Origin: Hyphomicrobiales bacterium
Lineage (GTDB): Bacteria > Pseudomonadota > Alphaproteobacteria > Rhizobiales > Beijerinckiaceae
Direction of reading: 5' to 3'
Assembly: GCA_900470775.1 (NCBI GenBank)
Contig: UCBZ01000023.1
Location: 1 to 55,429, forward strand
DNA length: 55,429 nucleotides
Shown here: positions 36,054 to 44,482 of the stretch, one piece after another
Layout: each line of letters opens with the position of its first letter
Position numbering within the stretch: position 1 is the stretch's first letter
The notes under the pieces: generated by a model
The model's database searches: none
The model's input: the letters and a program-made list of their open reading frames with translations, nothing else
What the model was told of the DNA's origin: nothing
Made by a program: the position numbers and the translations under genes

Positions 36054-36326
36054 GGAGGCCTCCAGGGATCAGGGGAAACGACCCGAAATCCTCGGATGCA
36101 GCGCCTCACATGCGAAATCTCAGCGATGACCGCGCCGCAGCGCCCTGCCGCGAGAGGGGGTTAGTCCAGTGGCGCATCTGGCCCGCGCGAGCGGTGGTCA
36201 TCCATAACCTCGGAATCGTCCTGGCATGTGGTCAGGGGGCAGCTACCGCGAGAACGAGGGCAGACGTGGTGAGACGTGCCGCCCTTCCCGATTTTGAAAT
36301 CTGTGCCGCCCATCGGCAGGCTATTT

Positions 36327-36773
36327 TTACCGAGTCATGTTTGTGAGGGGAAGCCAGAGCCGCCTGTCGAAATCAAATGGTTTTATACTTTTGATGCTGA
36401 TACTCGCGGCTTCGGGGTGCGCCGGGTTGATCAGCAAGTTGAAGCTGTTTGGCACTACAAAGGATGGAACCTTAAGGATGGGGGTTTCCATAGTGGCGAG
36501 CCAGCCGTCACCGACAGTTGCAGGCGTTTCAGGTGGGTCCAAAATCTCTTTGATTGCAGCTGAGCCCGACTCGATTTCCATGAGGACGTAGTCGTCTGGA
36601 ATAAGGTCAGGTTCCAGGTCGAGATGCACCCTGACCTCAAGAACTGCGAGTGCCGGGTTTTCGGCCGTATACAGCAGGGGGTGTCCGGGAGTGTTCCATC
36701 GTCCACCGTAGATCCGAGCCCCCTCGCCGTTCAAATCGGCGAAGGGTAAGCGGCAAACACGCCAGACTTTCAT
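36327..36773 (-). CDS. RES-domain toxin (NAD-targeting toxin-antitoxin partner)
   Basis: The protein has 148 residues from the ATG at 36773, one base after the antitoxin stop. It shows the RES pattern: RIYGGRWNTPG with the Arg, YTAENPALAVLE with the Glu, and VPSFVVPNSFNLLINPAHPE with the Ser. RES toxins (Xre-RES family, related to MbcT) degrade NAD+ by phosphorolysis or hydrolysis and stop growth. The upstream frame that reaches 36866 overlaps the antitoxin and is not used. It forms a classic antitoxin-first operon and would act as a plasmid addiction module. Confidence 0.9.
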   Translation of the reverse strand: MKVWRVCRLPFADLNGEGARIYGGRWNTPGHPLLYTAENPALAVLEVRVHLDLEPDLIPDDYVLMEIESGSAAIKEILDPPETPATVGDGWLATMETPILKVPSFVVPNSFNLLINPAHPEAASISIKSIKPFDFDRRLWLPLTNMTR

Positions 36774-36774
36774 A

Positions 36775-37203
36775 TCAGGCAGCGATGCCGTGGCCGATGC
36801 GGCCGAGCAGCGCCTCGACCTGGTCTGCGCCCTCCGAGGTGTCGAGAAGGTCGATCGGCTTTTCACCGCTGAGAGCGGTTGTTGGTCGGCGCAGCCACTT
36901 GGCCGCCTTCTGCTGAGATCCGAACGTTTCTTCAGCTTCGGCTAGGACACGCGCGGCCCGGATCAGTCGATCAGACTGCTCGGACGTCAGGGTACCAATC
37001 TTGCGCCGGTGACTGAGAGTCTTGCGTGGAATAACAGCAAGGTCAATTTCGGCGAGGGACATACGTCCGCTGCTGATGACGTACTCCACCGTCTGGACCG
37101 GAAAGCCTCGCCGAACTGCGCTAATGAGATCGCGGCTGTTATTGATGGGTGCGCCGATGATGTCGCGCCCACCAACGACTTCTAGTGCGGTAACTGTGGT
37201 CAT
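36775..37203 (-). CDS. Xre/MbcA/ParS-family antitoxin (DUF2384) of the RES pair
   Basis: The protein has 142 residues, with ATG at 37203 behind AAGGAGG. The N-terminal half is a helix-turn-helix region (SLAEIDLAVIPRKTLSHRRK). The C-terminal toxin-binding domain has EQSDRLIRAARVLAEAEETF, AAKWLRRPTTALSGEKPIDL and ALLGRIGHGI. It neutralises the RES toxin encoded one base downstream and should repress the operon through the inverted repeat at 37217-37249, directly in front of the gene. Confidence 0.92.
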   Translation of the reverse strand: MTTVTALEVVGGRDIIGAPINNSRDLISAVRRGFPVQTVEYVISSGRMSLAEIDLAVIPRKTLSHRRKIGTLTSEQSDRLIRAARVLAEAEETFGSQQKAAKWLRRPTTALSGEKPIDLLDTSEGADQVEALLGRIGHGIAA

Positions 37204-37216
37204 GGACGGCCTCCTT

Positions 37217-37249
37217 GGCGATATGCCTTAGACATAGGGGCATATCGCC
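37217..37249. promoter_or_regulatory. Operator-like inverted repeat of the Xre-RES operon
   Basis: The arms GGCGATATGCC (37217-37227) and GGCATATCGCC (37239-37249) are perfect complements around an 11-base spacer. The site begins 13 bases upstream of the antitoxin ATG and borders its ribosome binding site. Autoregulation by the antitoxin-toxin complex is the likely role. Confidence 0.75.
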
Positions 37250-37370
37250 GTGGCGACAAGTGGTGCGGTGACTCGGTCGCCGGATCAGGCTGCCTGGCGC
37301 GCTGAAGCAACTGCGTCATTGGCTCTTTCCTGGGAAATAGTCGCCCTTGGGCTTCTTCCAGCGAGCTGGC

Positions 37371-37596
37371 TAGCCCCATCGTCAGCACGCATGCCGCGCT
37401 ACCAAAGCTTGGTAGCGCTCCGGGTGCTGCTACAGCGGAGCTGCAGGTGCCGGCCGTTTCGATCAGGAAATCAGGGAGCACGTCAGTGACCCCTGACGTT
37501 ACCATCTGCCTCGAGGGTGGCCTGCCGTTAGAATCAATGAAGCGGCATATCGGAAACAAGCATGGGCTGACGCCAGTCCAGTACCGGACGAAATAG
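37371..37596 (+). pseudogene. MucR/Ros-type zinc-finger regulator fragment
   Basis: The frame holds IVSTHAALPKLGSAPGAATA, then VTPDVTICLEGG and LESMKRHIGNKHGLTPVQYR, ending TK-stop at 37594. This is the C2H2-type zinc-finger half of MucR, where full-length proteins read [21 protein letters not shown]. No start codon with homology is left, and the C-terminal ~35 residues are absent. An intact relative is encoded at 48722-49195. Confidence 0.7.
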
Positions 37597-37984
37597 GGTC
37601 TGCCTGCCTATCCCATGGTCGCCCCTACCCGCACCAAGGTCGCCGCCTGGGCCGACTTCAACACCGAGCCCCCATTCGGCGCTTGGATACCTGACGCCCG
37701 CAGCCTACGCCGCCCACTTCACAGTACCGGATGTTCGGCTGTGCAACCCCGACCAGCTTGGCCGATCGCCTATTGCTCCCACTGCGCCAGAAGGCGCACA
37801 AACCACCGAGATCGCCGCTGGTTGACATCTCAGTGGCAGGCCAGCGAGTTGGCGCTCAGGAGGTCGGCGCGCGGTTCTTTGCGCATGAATGAAAGACCCC
37901 TGCCCTATTAGCTCAATCGAATGTCTCGTCAGCGGTGCGAATTGGCGCGTTCGCATGATGGGCGTCGTGGGAAGCTATCGGCAT
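37597..37984. other. Gene-poor stretch (388 bases)
   Basis: No supported gene or repeat. It ends at a small minus-strand gene that closes the operon from 41499. Confidence 0.35.
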
Positions 37985-38299
37985 TTAGCGGTCGTGTTCG
38001 GCTTTGCTGGGCATTGCATTCCATCGCGGTGCCGCTTCGATGGCCGCTGATATCCTCCAGGAGTGTTTTTTCTTTTCTCCGACCCAGTTTGTCGCCTTGC
38101 GACGCTTGCGCATGGCTGTCATGGAAGCATCAATCATAGTGCGGGTCGGTTGAATTGGTACGAGGCGCCATCTCGAGGTTTCCAGATCCTCCAGTAGAAA
38201 TCGCGCCAGCCGGTTCGCATCGTCGTCCGAAATGGGATGGTTAAGGTGGCGTAGGTTTTCAGCCAGACAGTTTTTGACCATACCAAGTATATCTGTCAT
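37985..38299 (-). CDS. Small conserved hypothetical protein
   Basis: The frame encodes 104 residues. It starts MTDILGMVKNCLAENLRHLN and continues with a helical segment and WRLVPIQPTRTMIDASM. The W-R-x-V-P-x-x-P-T-x-x-M-I-x-A pattern recurs in short phage and plasmid proteins of unknown role. The gene is 64 bases after the phosphoesterase gene on the same strand and may be the last gene of that operon. The ribosome binding site is weak. Confidence 0.55.
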   Translation of the reverse strand: MTDILGMVKNCLAENLRHLNHPISDDDANRLARFLLEDLETSRWRLVPIQPTRTMIDASMTAMRKRRKATNWVGEKKKHSWRISAAIEAAPRWNAMPSKAEHDR

Positions 38300-38363
38300 T
38301 TGGCTTCGTTGCCGCTTTACTGTTGAGATGGCAGTTCTGCCGCGTGTTCTGGATCATGACCGA

Positions 38364-39164
38364 TTATGCGCTTCGGCCGACTTCGACAACGCAGCGTGGA
38401 TCGAATTCAGGATTCTCCCTGGTTCTGAAATTCGGATAGCCCGCCTGATTGGCGAAGATCCGTGTGCTCCCGACGTGATAGTCATGCGAACCGTGATCGT
38501 GGCCGTGGATCCAAAGCTCGGGCTGGTGTTCGTTGATGACACCGCTGAGGTCGGAAACAAATGCCGGTGACAGGCTGCTGCCCTTGTGTCTGGGCTGAAC
38601 CGAGCCCGGATGCGGGGCGTGATGGGTCACGATGACCGTCGGGCCATCATGAGGTTTGGCGAGTTCCGTGCGCAGAAAGCCAAGATCGAGCCGGTGCTCG
38701 GCTGCTGCGTGCCATGGCATGAACCGGCTGACATGGCCGCCCGCCTCGCGATACCGGATCAAGCTGTGATCGTTGAGCTCCTCGCCGGCTACGACCATCG
38801 ATGGCTTCGGCGTCCCGAGCAGCCGATAATCCGTCCATAACGTGCAGCCAAGGAAACGCACACTGTCGAGGACGACACCGTCTCGCTGCAGCAGGTGGAT
38901 GCCCGCCTCTTCCGCCGCCTGCCGGCCTGCGGCTAGGTTAGAGTGCAGTTCGGTACGGTAGAACTCGTGGTTTCCCGCGACATAGATGACGGGCCGATCC
39001 TTGAGCGGCCCGTGCTTTCTTTGATCGGCCAGCCACGAGACCGCCTCCTTGATGGGCCGGCCGATGTCGCCTGCGAACACGGCCGCGTCGAAATTCGGCA
39101 ACCCGTCCACGAACTCATAGAGGCCGAATTCGAGATGAAGGTCTGAGATTACGAGCAGACGCAT
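38364..39164 (-). CDS. Calcineurin-like metallophosphoesterase
   Basis: The protein has 266 residues, with ATG at 39164 inside the end of the HAD gene. The motifs run in the expected order: ISDLHLEFG, FAGDIGRP, YVAGNHEFY, VTHHAPHPGS and IHGHDHGSHD. It belongs to the single-domain class III phosphoesterase-like group found in phage and plasmid DNA rather than the PP1-type encoded at 324-1040. Possible substrates are phosphodiesters, cyclic nucleotides or phosphoproteins. Overlap with its upstream neighbour shows translational coupling, so it works with the HAD phosphatase and the fusion protein. Confidence 0.9.
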   Translation of the reverse strand: MRLLVISDLHLEFGLYEFVDGLPNFDAAVFAGDIGRPIKEAVSWLADQRKHGPLKDRPVIYVAGNHEFYRTELHSNLAAGRQAAEEAGIHLLQRDGVVLDSVRFLGCTLWTDYRLLGTPKPSMVVAGEELNDHSLIRYREAGGHVSRFMPWHAAAEHRLDLGFLRTELAKPHDGPTVIVTHHAPHPGSVQPRHKGSSLSPAFVSDLSGVINEHQPELWIHGHDHGSHDYHVGSTRIFANQAGYPNFRTRENPEFDPRCVVEVGRSA

Positions 39165-39832
39165 GTGCGTAGCAGATCAAGCAGTTGGCGAACCGGGGGC
39201 GGAACCTGTTCACAGGTTGAAGGATGATGATCGGCGCCCTGCCCCAAGGCGGCCTGGAAGCTGCTGATCGTCATGGCGTGCATGCCAATCGCCTGCGGAC
39301 CCAGGACGTCGGCGTCGAGGGTATCGCCGACAAACAGGATCTGCTTGGCAGGCATGCCGAGCTGTTTGCAGACGAGATGGAAGATCTCCGGCTGCGGCTT
39401 CGCGAACCCGACCTCAAACGAGAATACGAGGGCATTGGGAATGCCTGGAATCACGCCCAGCAGCGGCTCGGCATAGGGCAGCGCGAGATTCGAGCAGATC
39501 CCGATCTTCACGCTGGCGCGACGCAGTGACGACCAGATCAAATCCATGCCAGGCCGCAGTCGGACCGACCGGCATTCTGCCGCGAGATCGTGCTCGAGTT
39601 CCAGAAGCCGAGCTTCACCTATCTCGATGGAGAGTTCCCTTGCGAGGTCGCTCAGGCCCAGCGGTGACATCAGGGCATTCGCCACTCGCTGCCCCTTTGG
39701 GCCTTCGCTCAGCAGGGCTCGAAACGGGCCACGTTTGTCGGTGATCTCGACAAGCGTTCCGAAGGCGTCGAAGCAGATGGCTTGGATCGCAGTCTGATTA
39801 TCGCCTCCCCTCCCCTCTGGCGTCAGTGCCAT
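39149..39832 (-). CDS. HAD-superfamily hydrolase
   Basis: The protein has 227 residues. The four HAD motifs are visible: CFDAFGTLVEI (nucleophile Asp and acid Asp replaced by the D-A-F-G-T-L form usual in this group), GICSNLA, the Lys in GFAKPQPEIF, and FVGDTLDADV. A helical cap lies between motifs I and II. Enzymes of this type dephosphorylate small molecules or nucleotides. The gene overlaps the fusion gene by 10 bases and the phosphoesterase gene by 16 bases, so three proteins are made from one coupled message. Confidence 0.9.
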   Translation of the reverse strand: MALTPEGRGGDNQTAIQAICFDAFGTLVEITDKRGPFRALLSEGPKGQRVANALMSPLGLSDLARELSIEIGEARLLELEHDLAAECRSVRLRPGMDLIWSSLRRASVKIGICSNLALPYAEPLLGVIPGIPNALVFSFEVGFAKPQPEIFHLVCKQLGMPAKQILFVGDTLDADVLGPQAIGMHAMTISSFQAALGQGADHHPSTCEQVPPPVRQLLDLLRTCVCS

Positions 39833-41499
39833 CGCAGATCATCGTCAGTGTAGGGATGAAAATCGCGATCAACTTCGTTCGGCGCGTGGCCATGGCCGCC
39901 CAGGCCGATCGCGAGCACATAACGTCGGACATCGAGCATGTTCTCGAGGGTGCCGTCTCGGAGAATCTCAATCGGGACGCGGCCCCGAAATGGGCCTGTC
40001 GTGTTTCGACCTCTCAGCCACCGTCGCTCTTCCTCGACCGTCGCGGTGATTTGCTGAAGATCGCCGAAAAGCCCGATGACGGCTGATATGCGCATAAGCA
40101 GGTCGATCGGCAGGATCAGGGCATCGTTGATAAAACTAGCGTTCCTCCATACACGCAGCTGTTCCGCCGACGGTGCTCGGAGAATCCGGACCTGTTCTGC
40201 CTCGGTCAAATCCCAGCGTAGAGCCAATTTGAGAAAGGTCCGCAATCCCGGCCCACTCACACGCCCACGCTCGTCGCTGCCAAACCGGTCGCGGGCGGTC
40301 GCCTGGCTCTTGGACGTTGTAGAACGGGGTGAGAAGAACGACTGATCTGTGTCGCTGACGACGCAATTACCTTCGCAGCGATAGGTAACGAGCCCGATCA
40401 CGGCCTGCATTCTGCGCAGCGAACGCAGTTCGGCGCGTTGCGCCCAGTCGAGATAGTAGGTGGCCTGATTCGGGCAGGTCTCGCGAGCGATTTTGCCATC
40501 ACTGTCGAACGCGAGAAGCCTCGTCGCGATCTCCTCTGGCGGACTCTGCAATAAGCTGGTCCAGACACGCAGCCCCGGTCTTTCGGACGGCTGGCGGCCC
40601 CATTCGGCTACGACTGTTCGCAGCGCTTCGACGGCGCTGGGATCCGATGCGATACGCTGAGCCGCCAACGTAGCGCCAATCCAGGACAGATGTTCTGACC
40701 GTTCCCGAAAGCGGAGCGGCCGATCCGCAACACACTTGATGGCCGCCTTAATGGAATCGCTGATTGACCCGCTGAATTTAACCGTGCCATGCGGCGGCCC
40801 CCCGCGGATGCTGGCAACGTCCATCGCTTGACGGACGACGTCCAGTGCTTCTTCGACTGTGATATTGCGAAAGCCGTCAGTTGCGCCCTCAACTTGGATC
40901 GGTTCGTTGGGACGCTCCTTGCTCATGCGCTGCAGCGCGTCCGCCAGCCCTTCCAATCTGTCAGACGATTTTGTCCCCAATCGGTTAGCCAAACCATGAC
41001 AGGCGCGGCCTACCGCAGCGATGTCAAAAACGTTCTCCAACGCGATGGTGTTCGTCTGCACCATCTTGCCGACGATCTCAACCGGCGTCTCAAGTGCGAT
41101 TGTACGTCCTTTATAGACCGCCAACTTACAACTGGGGTGGGATTCAAGCTCGCGTGAAAAGAATCGAACTACACCATCGATGCAATTGCAGTAGACACCG
41201 AATCCGTCTCGCGATGTTGCGGTGAATCGGTTCGCGATTGATTGATTGAACTCAGGCGTGAGCGCTTTCAACGGAATTCCGGACACAGTGATATCGATTC
41301 CCTGTGCGCTACGATGACCAATAGCTAATGCGATGGCGGCTTGGCCACTAAGCGTCCAAGTCGCCCGATATCGTGTGGTCTCAGGCAATTGCTCGACAGC
41401 CTCGTCGACGACCAAGAGTGCTCGGTCGAGCAAGCCTCTCCACTTGCTTGTCTCTCGAGGTGGAAACTCAAGGCGGTCGATCTCTCGAATAATTGTCAT
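39823..41499 (-). CDS. Fusion of AbiEii-like nucleotidyltransferase domain and MbcA/ParS/Xre (DUF2384) domain
   Basis: The protein has 558 residues. Residues ~45-175 follow the AbiEii/AbiGii nucleotidyltransferase fold: LSGQAAIALAIGHRSAQGID matches the G-G-T-A-L-A-L...G-H-R-x-S-x-D-x-D start, and ETPVEIVGKMV with NVFDIAAVGR matches its P-x-E-I-x-x-K...D-x-F-D-I-A end. The first catalytic Asp is replaced by Gly and only D69 remains. Residues ~210-375 are unassigned. Residues ~418-532 are a complete MbcA/ParS/Xre domain: LRWDLTEAEQVRILRAPSAE, LPIDLLMRISAVIGLFGDL, RRWLRGRNTTGPFRGRVPIE and VRRYVLA. Such domains normally stand alone as antitoxins of RES toxins. The gene heads an operon with two phosphatases. 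Function is unknown; a toxin-antitoxin or defence role is inferred. Confidence 0.75.
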   Translation of the reverse strand: MTIIREIDRLEFPPRETSKWRGLLDRALLVVDEAVEQLPETTRYRATWTLSGQAAIALAIGHRSAQGIDITVSGIPLKALTPEFNQSIANRFTATSRDGFGVYCNCIDGVVRFFSRELESHPSCKLAVYKGRTIALETPVEIVGKMVQTNTIALENVFDIAAVGRACHGLANRLGTKSSDRLEGLADALQRMSKERPNEPIQVEGATDGFRNITVEEALDVVRQAMDVASIRGGPPHGTVKFSGSISDSIKAAIKCVADRPLRFRERSEHLSWIGATLAAQRIASDPSAVEALRTVVAEWGRQPSERPGLRVWTSLLQSPPEEIATRLLAFDSDGKIARETCPNQATYYLDWAQRAELRSLRRMQAVIGLVTYRCEGNCVVSDTDQSFFSPRSTTSKSQATARDRFGSDERGRVSGPGLRTFLKLALRWDLTEAEQVRILRAPSAEQLRVWRNASFINDALILPIDLLMRISAVIGLFGDLQQITATVEEERRWLRGRNTTGPFRGRVPIEILRDGTLENMLDVRRYVLAIGLGGHGHAPNEVDRDFHPYTDDDLRWH

Positions 41500-41534
41500 C
41501 GCAGGCTACCTCTGTCGCGGCAGGATAATGCGGG

Positions 41535-41550
41535 CAAACGCGAGCGTTTG
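41535..41550. promoter_or_regulatory. Palindrome between the fusion gene and the Xre regulator gene
   Basis: CAAACGC and GCGTTTG are perfect complements around GA. The site lies 36 bases upstream of the fusion gene's start in the divergent intergenic region. It may be the operator of the Xre protein encoded at 41645 or of the DUF2384 domain. Confidence 0.5.
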
Positions 41551-41644
41551 GGGCCATTTAGCCATTGAGGCCGGGATAACTGGGTGCATTCCAAGTCGCG
41601 TGGTCCACATGTATGGGGTCGTAAAAACCGTGGTCTTATAACCC

Positions 41645-41944
41645 GTGGACATAAATGCGTCTACACCTCGACTTTGGGGTGTGAGTACGCCGCCCAAGAA
41701 AGAGCCCTTATCCCTTCCTGAGACGCTGGCTGCGAACCTGCGCCGGCAGCGCGCAGCTATTGGCATGTCGCAGGAGGCATTAGCCCTTGCGGCGGGGCTG
41801 GATCGAAGTTTCGTAGGCAAGGTTGAGCGTGGAGCTCATAATATTAGCCTGGCGAGCCTAGAGCGCCTCGCGAGCGCACTAAATGTGCCGGCGCACACAT
41901 TGCTTCGTTCACGTCGGCGTGAAGCTGATGACGGCGGGATCTAA
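41645..41944 (+). CDS. Xre-family helix-turn-helix regulator
   Basis: The protein has 99 residues from the GTG at 41645; a GTG at 41681 gives a more typical start (MSTPPKKEPLSLPETLAANL). The lambda-repressor-like domain is clear: LRRQRAAIGMSQEALALAAG, LDRSFVGKVERGAHNISLAS and LERLASALNVPAHTLL. It is divergent from the fusion-HAD-phosphoesterase operon and faces the palindrome at 41535, which suggests control of that operon. Proteins of this type are also common as lone plasmid regulators. Confidence 0.82.
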   Translation: MDINASTPRLWGVSTPPKKEPLSLPETLAANLRRQRAAIGMSQEALALAAGLDRSFVGKVERGAHNISLASLERLASALNVPAHTLLRSRRREADDGGI

Positions 41945-42116
41945 GCGACGATAGCTGTTACCGCATTGCGGAGGCGCCCGGCCGGCTAAGGTGCAGATGA
42001 AGTCGAGATAGCTCGCAATCTATAAAAAATAAAGCGCGTCGAAGTACATTCTAAAAGCAATACTCTAGATTGTTTATATTAATCGGTAATCCCGCAGATA
42101 AAGATAGAATAAAACG

Positions 42117-42410
42117 ATGATTGATGAATTTCTTGAATTGATATCCAAGTATGAGCACCAGATTAATATATACAATGCCCTCGTTCCGAGCGAAGACCAT
42201 AACAACGAATTTGCGAACTCAACGTTCTTGCCGATCTACAATAGACTTGTGACGGATCCTCCGCTTCCGGCAACGCCATCTGCCGTCATCAGGGGCTTGG
42301 AATGCGCGCATCGTGAGTTGATTATGGCATTGGATAATGAATTTGCAATTTCCATTGTAGGCGTTTGTATTGTCTTCCTCAAGCGGCACTTCGAGGAACA
42401 GTCATCTTAG
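42117..42410 (+). CDS. Small acidic protein of low-GC origin, unknown function
   Basis: The frame encodes 97 residues from ATG at 42117 (MIDEFLELISKYEHQINIYN). The upstream 130 bases and the gene itself are much richer in A+T than the surroundings. The C-terminus has a hydrophobic stretch (NEFAISIVGVCIVFLKRHF) that may be a membrane or amphipathic helix. No family is recognised. Base composition points to transfer from another host. Confidence 0.55.
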   Translation: MIDEFLELISKYEHQINIYNALVPSEDHNNEFANSTFLPIYNRLVTDPPLPATPSAVIRGLECAHRELIMALDNEFAISIVGVCIVFLKRHFEEQSS

Positions 42411-43293
42411 GCGTTTGGTCTCAGAACGCCGTGACATTCTTCTGAGCTAGAGGCTGAGAACGGGTAGTCACAGGAGCTTTCGCGGCAGCGCGCGTACGAC
42501 TGAGCGTCGCAAGACGACCAGTATGCTCGGCCAACGTATGGCCTGAGCCGCATACCTCCGCGAAACGAGGGCGGATAGCGACGTCGGGCGCTCCAACGGT
42601 TCCAGCGATCCGCGCAGTACGTCCCGGATTTGGCGGAGGAGGCTTAAGTTCGTTGAGTTCCGACGCCGCAGACGCCCATCGCGAACTTATTCGTGGGTTT
42701 GGGGGGTATAGCGATCGCGTTTCACGCAGGGGTAGCGGTTCGCATTATGAAGGGCAGCAGCGTTTCCCGGCGTAATAGACGACCATGCAAAGAAGGATAA
42801 GATCATCAGGCTGGTGACGGACCGCACCTGCAGGCGCGCCCGTGCCCGCATGTCGAGCCGGGGAGGACATCGTCGATCCTTGCCCGTGACGATACGCATC
42901 GTGCGTCGGCACTGCGGCTTGCCGAGAGCGAAGCCACCAGGCCGCCTTTAATGGTTTGCGGCGGGTGGATGCGCCTATGGTCAATAGGGCGCCTCCCCTC
43001 GCCTCCCCTCCCCTGAGACTCCGGCCCGATTCGCATGAAACCCGACCAGAATTGACTTCCGAAACGTCTGTCCCATCTTTTCAACGGCTCAGTTGGGATC
43101 AGGCGCACCAGAACCGACTGGCGCTAACACATTGATTTTAATGGATTGAATTGCACCGCACTAATTGTAGCTCAAAGAGCATTCCGGCCTCGTTAACCTT
43201 AATCCCCTTGCTCGGAAAAGAGAATCGGAGATACTGGCGCTAATTCTATCTATCGGTGCTTTCTGGCGCCATTTTCTGCCGGGGTCGCCCAAC
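42411..43293. other. Region upstream of repA (883 bases)
   Basis: No gene with a proper start was found. The segment 43100-43290 should hold the repABC promoter. It contains two copies of ACTGGCGCTAA and a GTTAACCTTAA stretch. The part 42411-43000 shows nothing I can name. Confidence 0.45.
43117..43243. repeat. Direct repeat pair upstream of repA
   Basis: ACTGGCGCTAA occurs at 43117-43127 and again at 43233-43243, 116 bases apart. A third partial copy (CTGGCGCC) is at 43264-43271. Upstream repeats in repABC promoters are commonly bound by RepA or RepB, so an operator role is plausible. Confidence 0.45.
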
Positions 43294-44481
43294 ATGTCTC
43301 GCCTTCCTGCTTTTGAGTTTGACGATAAAATTCTGCACCAGGGAGCAGAGATTTCTCGCAAGCTAAACCAGCTGCGTCAGGAGAAATTCCCTCCGAATGC
43401 CAAGAAGACGCTTCGGCATTTCCCTATGGCGGAAGTGGCTCATTATCTGGGCGTAAGCCCGAACAATCTTAAAAGACTTCATCTCGAGGGCAAAGGGCCC
43501 ATGCCTTTGATTGCGGCTGGGGGGCGCCGATTTTATACTGCGGAGCAAATGCTCGAACTGCGCGACTATTTGGACAAAAACGGCCGTGCCGATTCGAAGA
43601 AGTATGTGCCACACAGGAAGCCCGGCGATAAGCTTCAGGTGATCGCGGTCGTCAATTTCAAAGGCGGATCTGGCAAGACGACAACGACAGCCCACCTTGC
43701 GCAGCATCTCGCCCTAACAGGGCATCGCGTGCTGGCCGTTGATTTAGATCCTCAGGCGTCATTGTCGGCGCTTTACGGATTTCAACCAGAACTTGATAAG
43801 AACCCCTCGCTCTATGACGCCATCAGATATGACGACCAGAGAAAGTCGATCCGGGATGTTATCCTTCCGACGAACTTTCCGGCGCTAGATATTATCCCAG
43901 CCAATCTCGAATTGCAGGAGTACGAATATGATACTCCGCTCGCGATGCAGAATTCGAGCGAGGGCAAGCGCTTCTTCACCCGTTTCGGAAACGCCCTGAA
44001 GGATGTGGACGACTCCTACGACGTGGTGGTCGTCGATTGTCCGCCACAGTTGGGGTATCTCACCCTAACCGCCCTAATCGCATCGACCTCTGTTCTCATC
44101 ACGGTTCATCCGCAGATGTTGGATTTGATGTCGATGAGCCAATTCCTTCTCATGCTTGGAAACATAGCACGCACAATCAAGAACGCAGGCGCAGAGGTGC
44201 GTATGGATTGGCTTCGCTATTTGATCACCCGCTATGAGCCGTCAGACGTTCCACAGGTGGAGATGTTTGGTCTCATGCAGTCGATGTTGGCCGCGGAGAT
44301 GCTCAAGACGCAAATGGTCAAGTCAACAGCGATTTCAGACGCTGGTTTGACCAAGCAGACGCTTTATGAAGTCGAGCGATCAAATTTCACTAGGGAAACT
44401 TACGACCGCGCAATCGAGTGCATGGACGCGGTCAACTTTGAGATCCAGGGCCTGGTTCATCAGACGTGGGGGCGGCTCTGA
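43294..44481 (+). CDS. repA: RepA, plasmid partition ATPase (ParA type)
   Basis: The protein has 395 residues. An N-terminal helix-turn-helix segment (HFPMAEVAHYLGVSPNNLKR, ~43-62) precedes the ATPase domain with the deviant Walker A NFKGGSGKTTTTAHLAQHLA (~121-140), RVLAVDLDPQASLSALYG and Walker B DVVVVDCPP. Length and layout are those of RepA in repABC replicons, which partitions the plasmid with RepB and represses the operon. It is the first gene of the repA-repB-repC operon and ends one base before a parS-like site. Confidence 0.96.
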   Translation: MSRLPAFEFDDKILHQGAEISRKLNQLRQEKFPPNAKKTLRHFPMAEVAHYLGVSPNNLKRLHLEGKGPMPLIAAGGRRFYTAEQMLELRDYLDKNGRADSKKYVPHRKPGDKLQVIAVVNFKGGSGKTTTTAHLAQHLALTGHRVLAVDLDPQASLSALYGFQPELDKNPSLYDAIRYDDQRKSIRDVILPTNFPALDIIPANLELQEYEYDTPLAMQNSSEGKRFFTRFGNALKDVDDSYDVVVVDCPPQLGYLTLTALIASTSVLITVHPQMLDLMSMSQFLLMLGNIARTIKNAGAEVRMDWLRYLITRYEPSDVPQVEMFGLMQSMLAAEMLKTQMVKSTAISDAGLTKQTLYEVERSNFTRETYDRAIECMDAVNFEIQGLVHQTWGRL

Positions 44482-44482
44482 T

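Noticed and set aside
35385..36164. Plus-strand frame of 259 codons over the IS91 and integrase remnants
   Set aside because: It is antisense to recognisable transposase and integrase fragments.
42687..43108. Short minus-strand frames upstream of repA
   Set aside because: No ribosome binding site, no homology and biased composition. Probably non-coding promoter-distal DNA.
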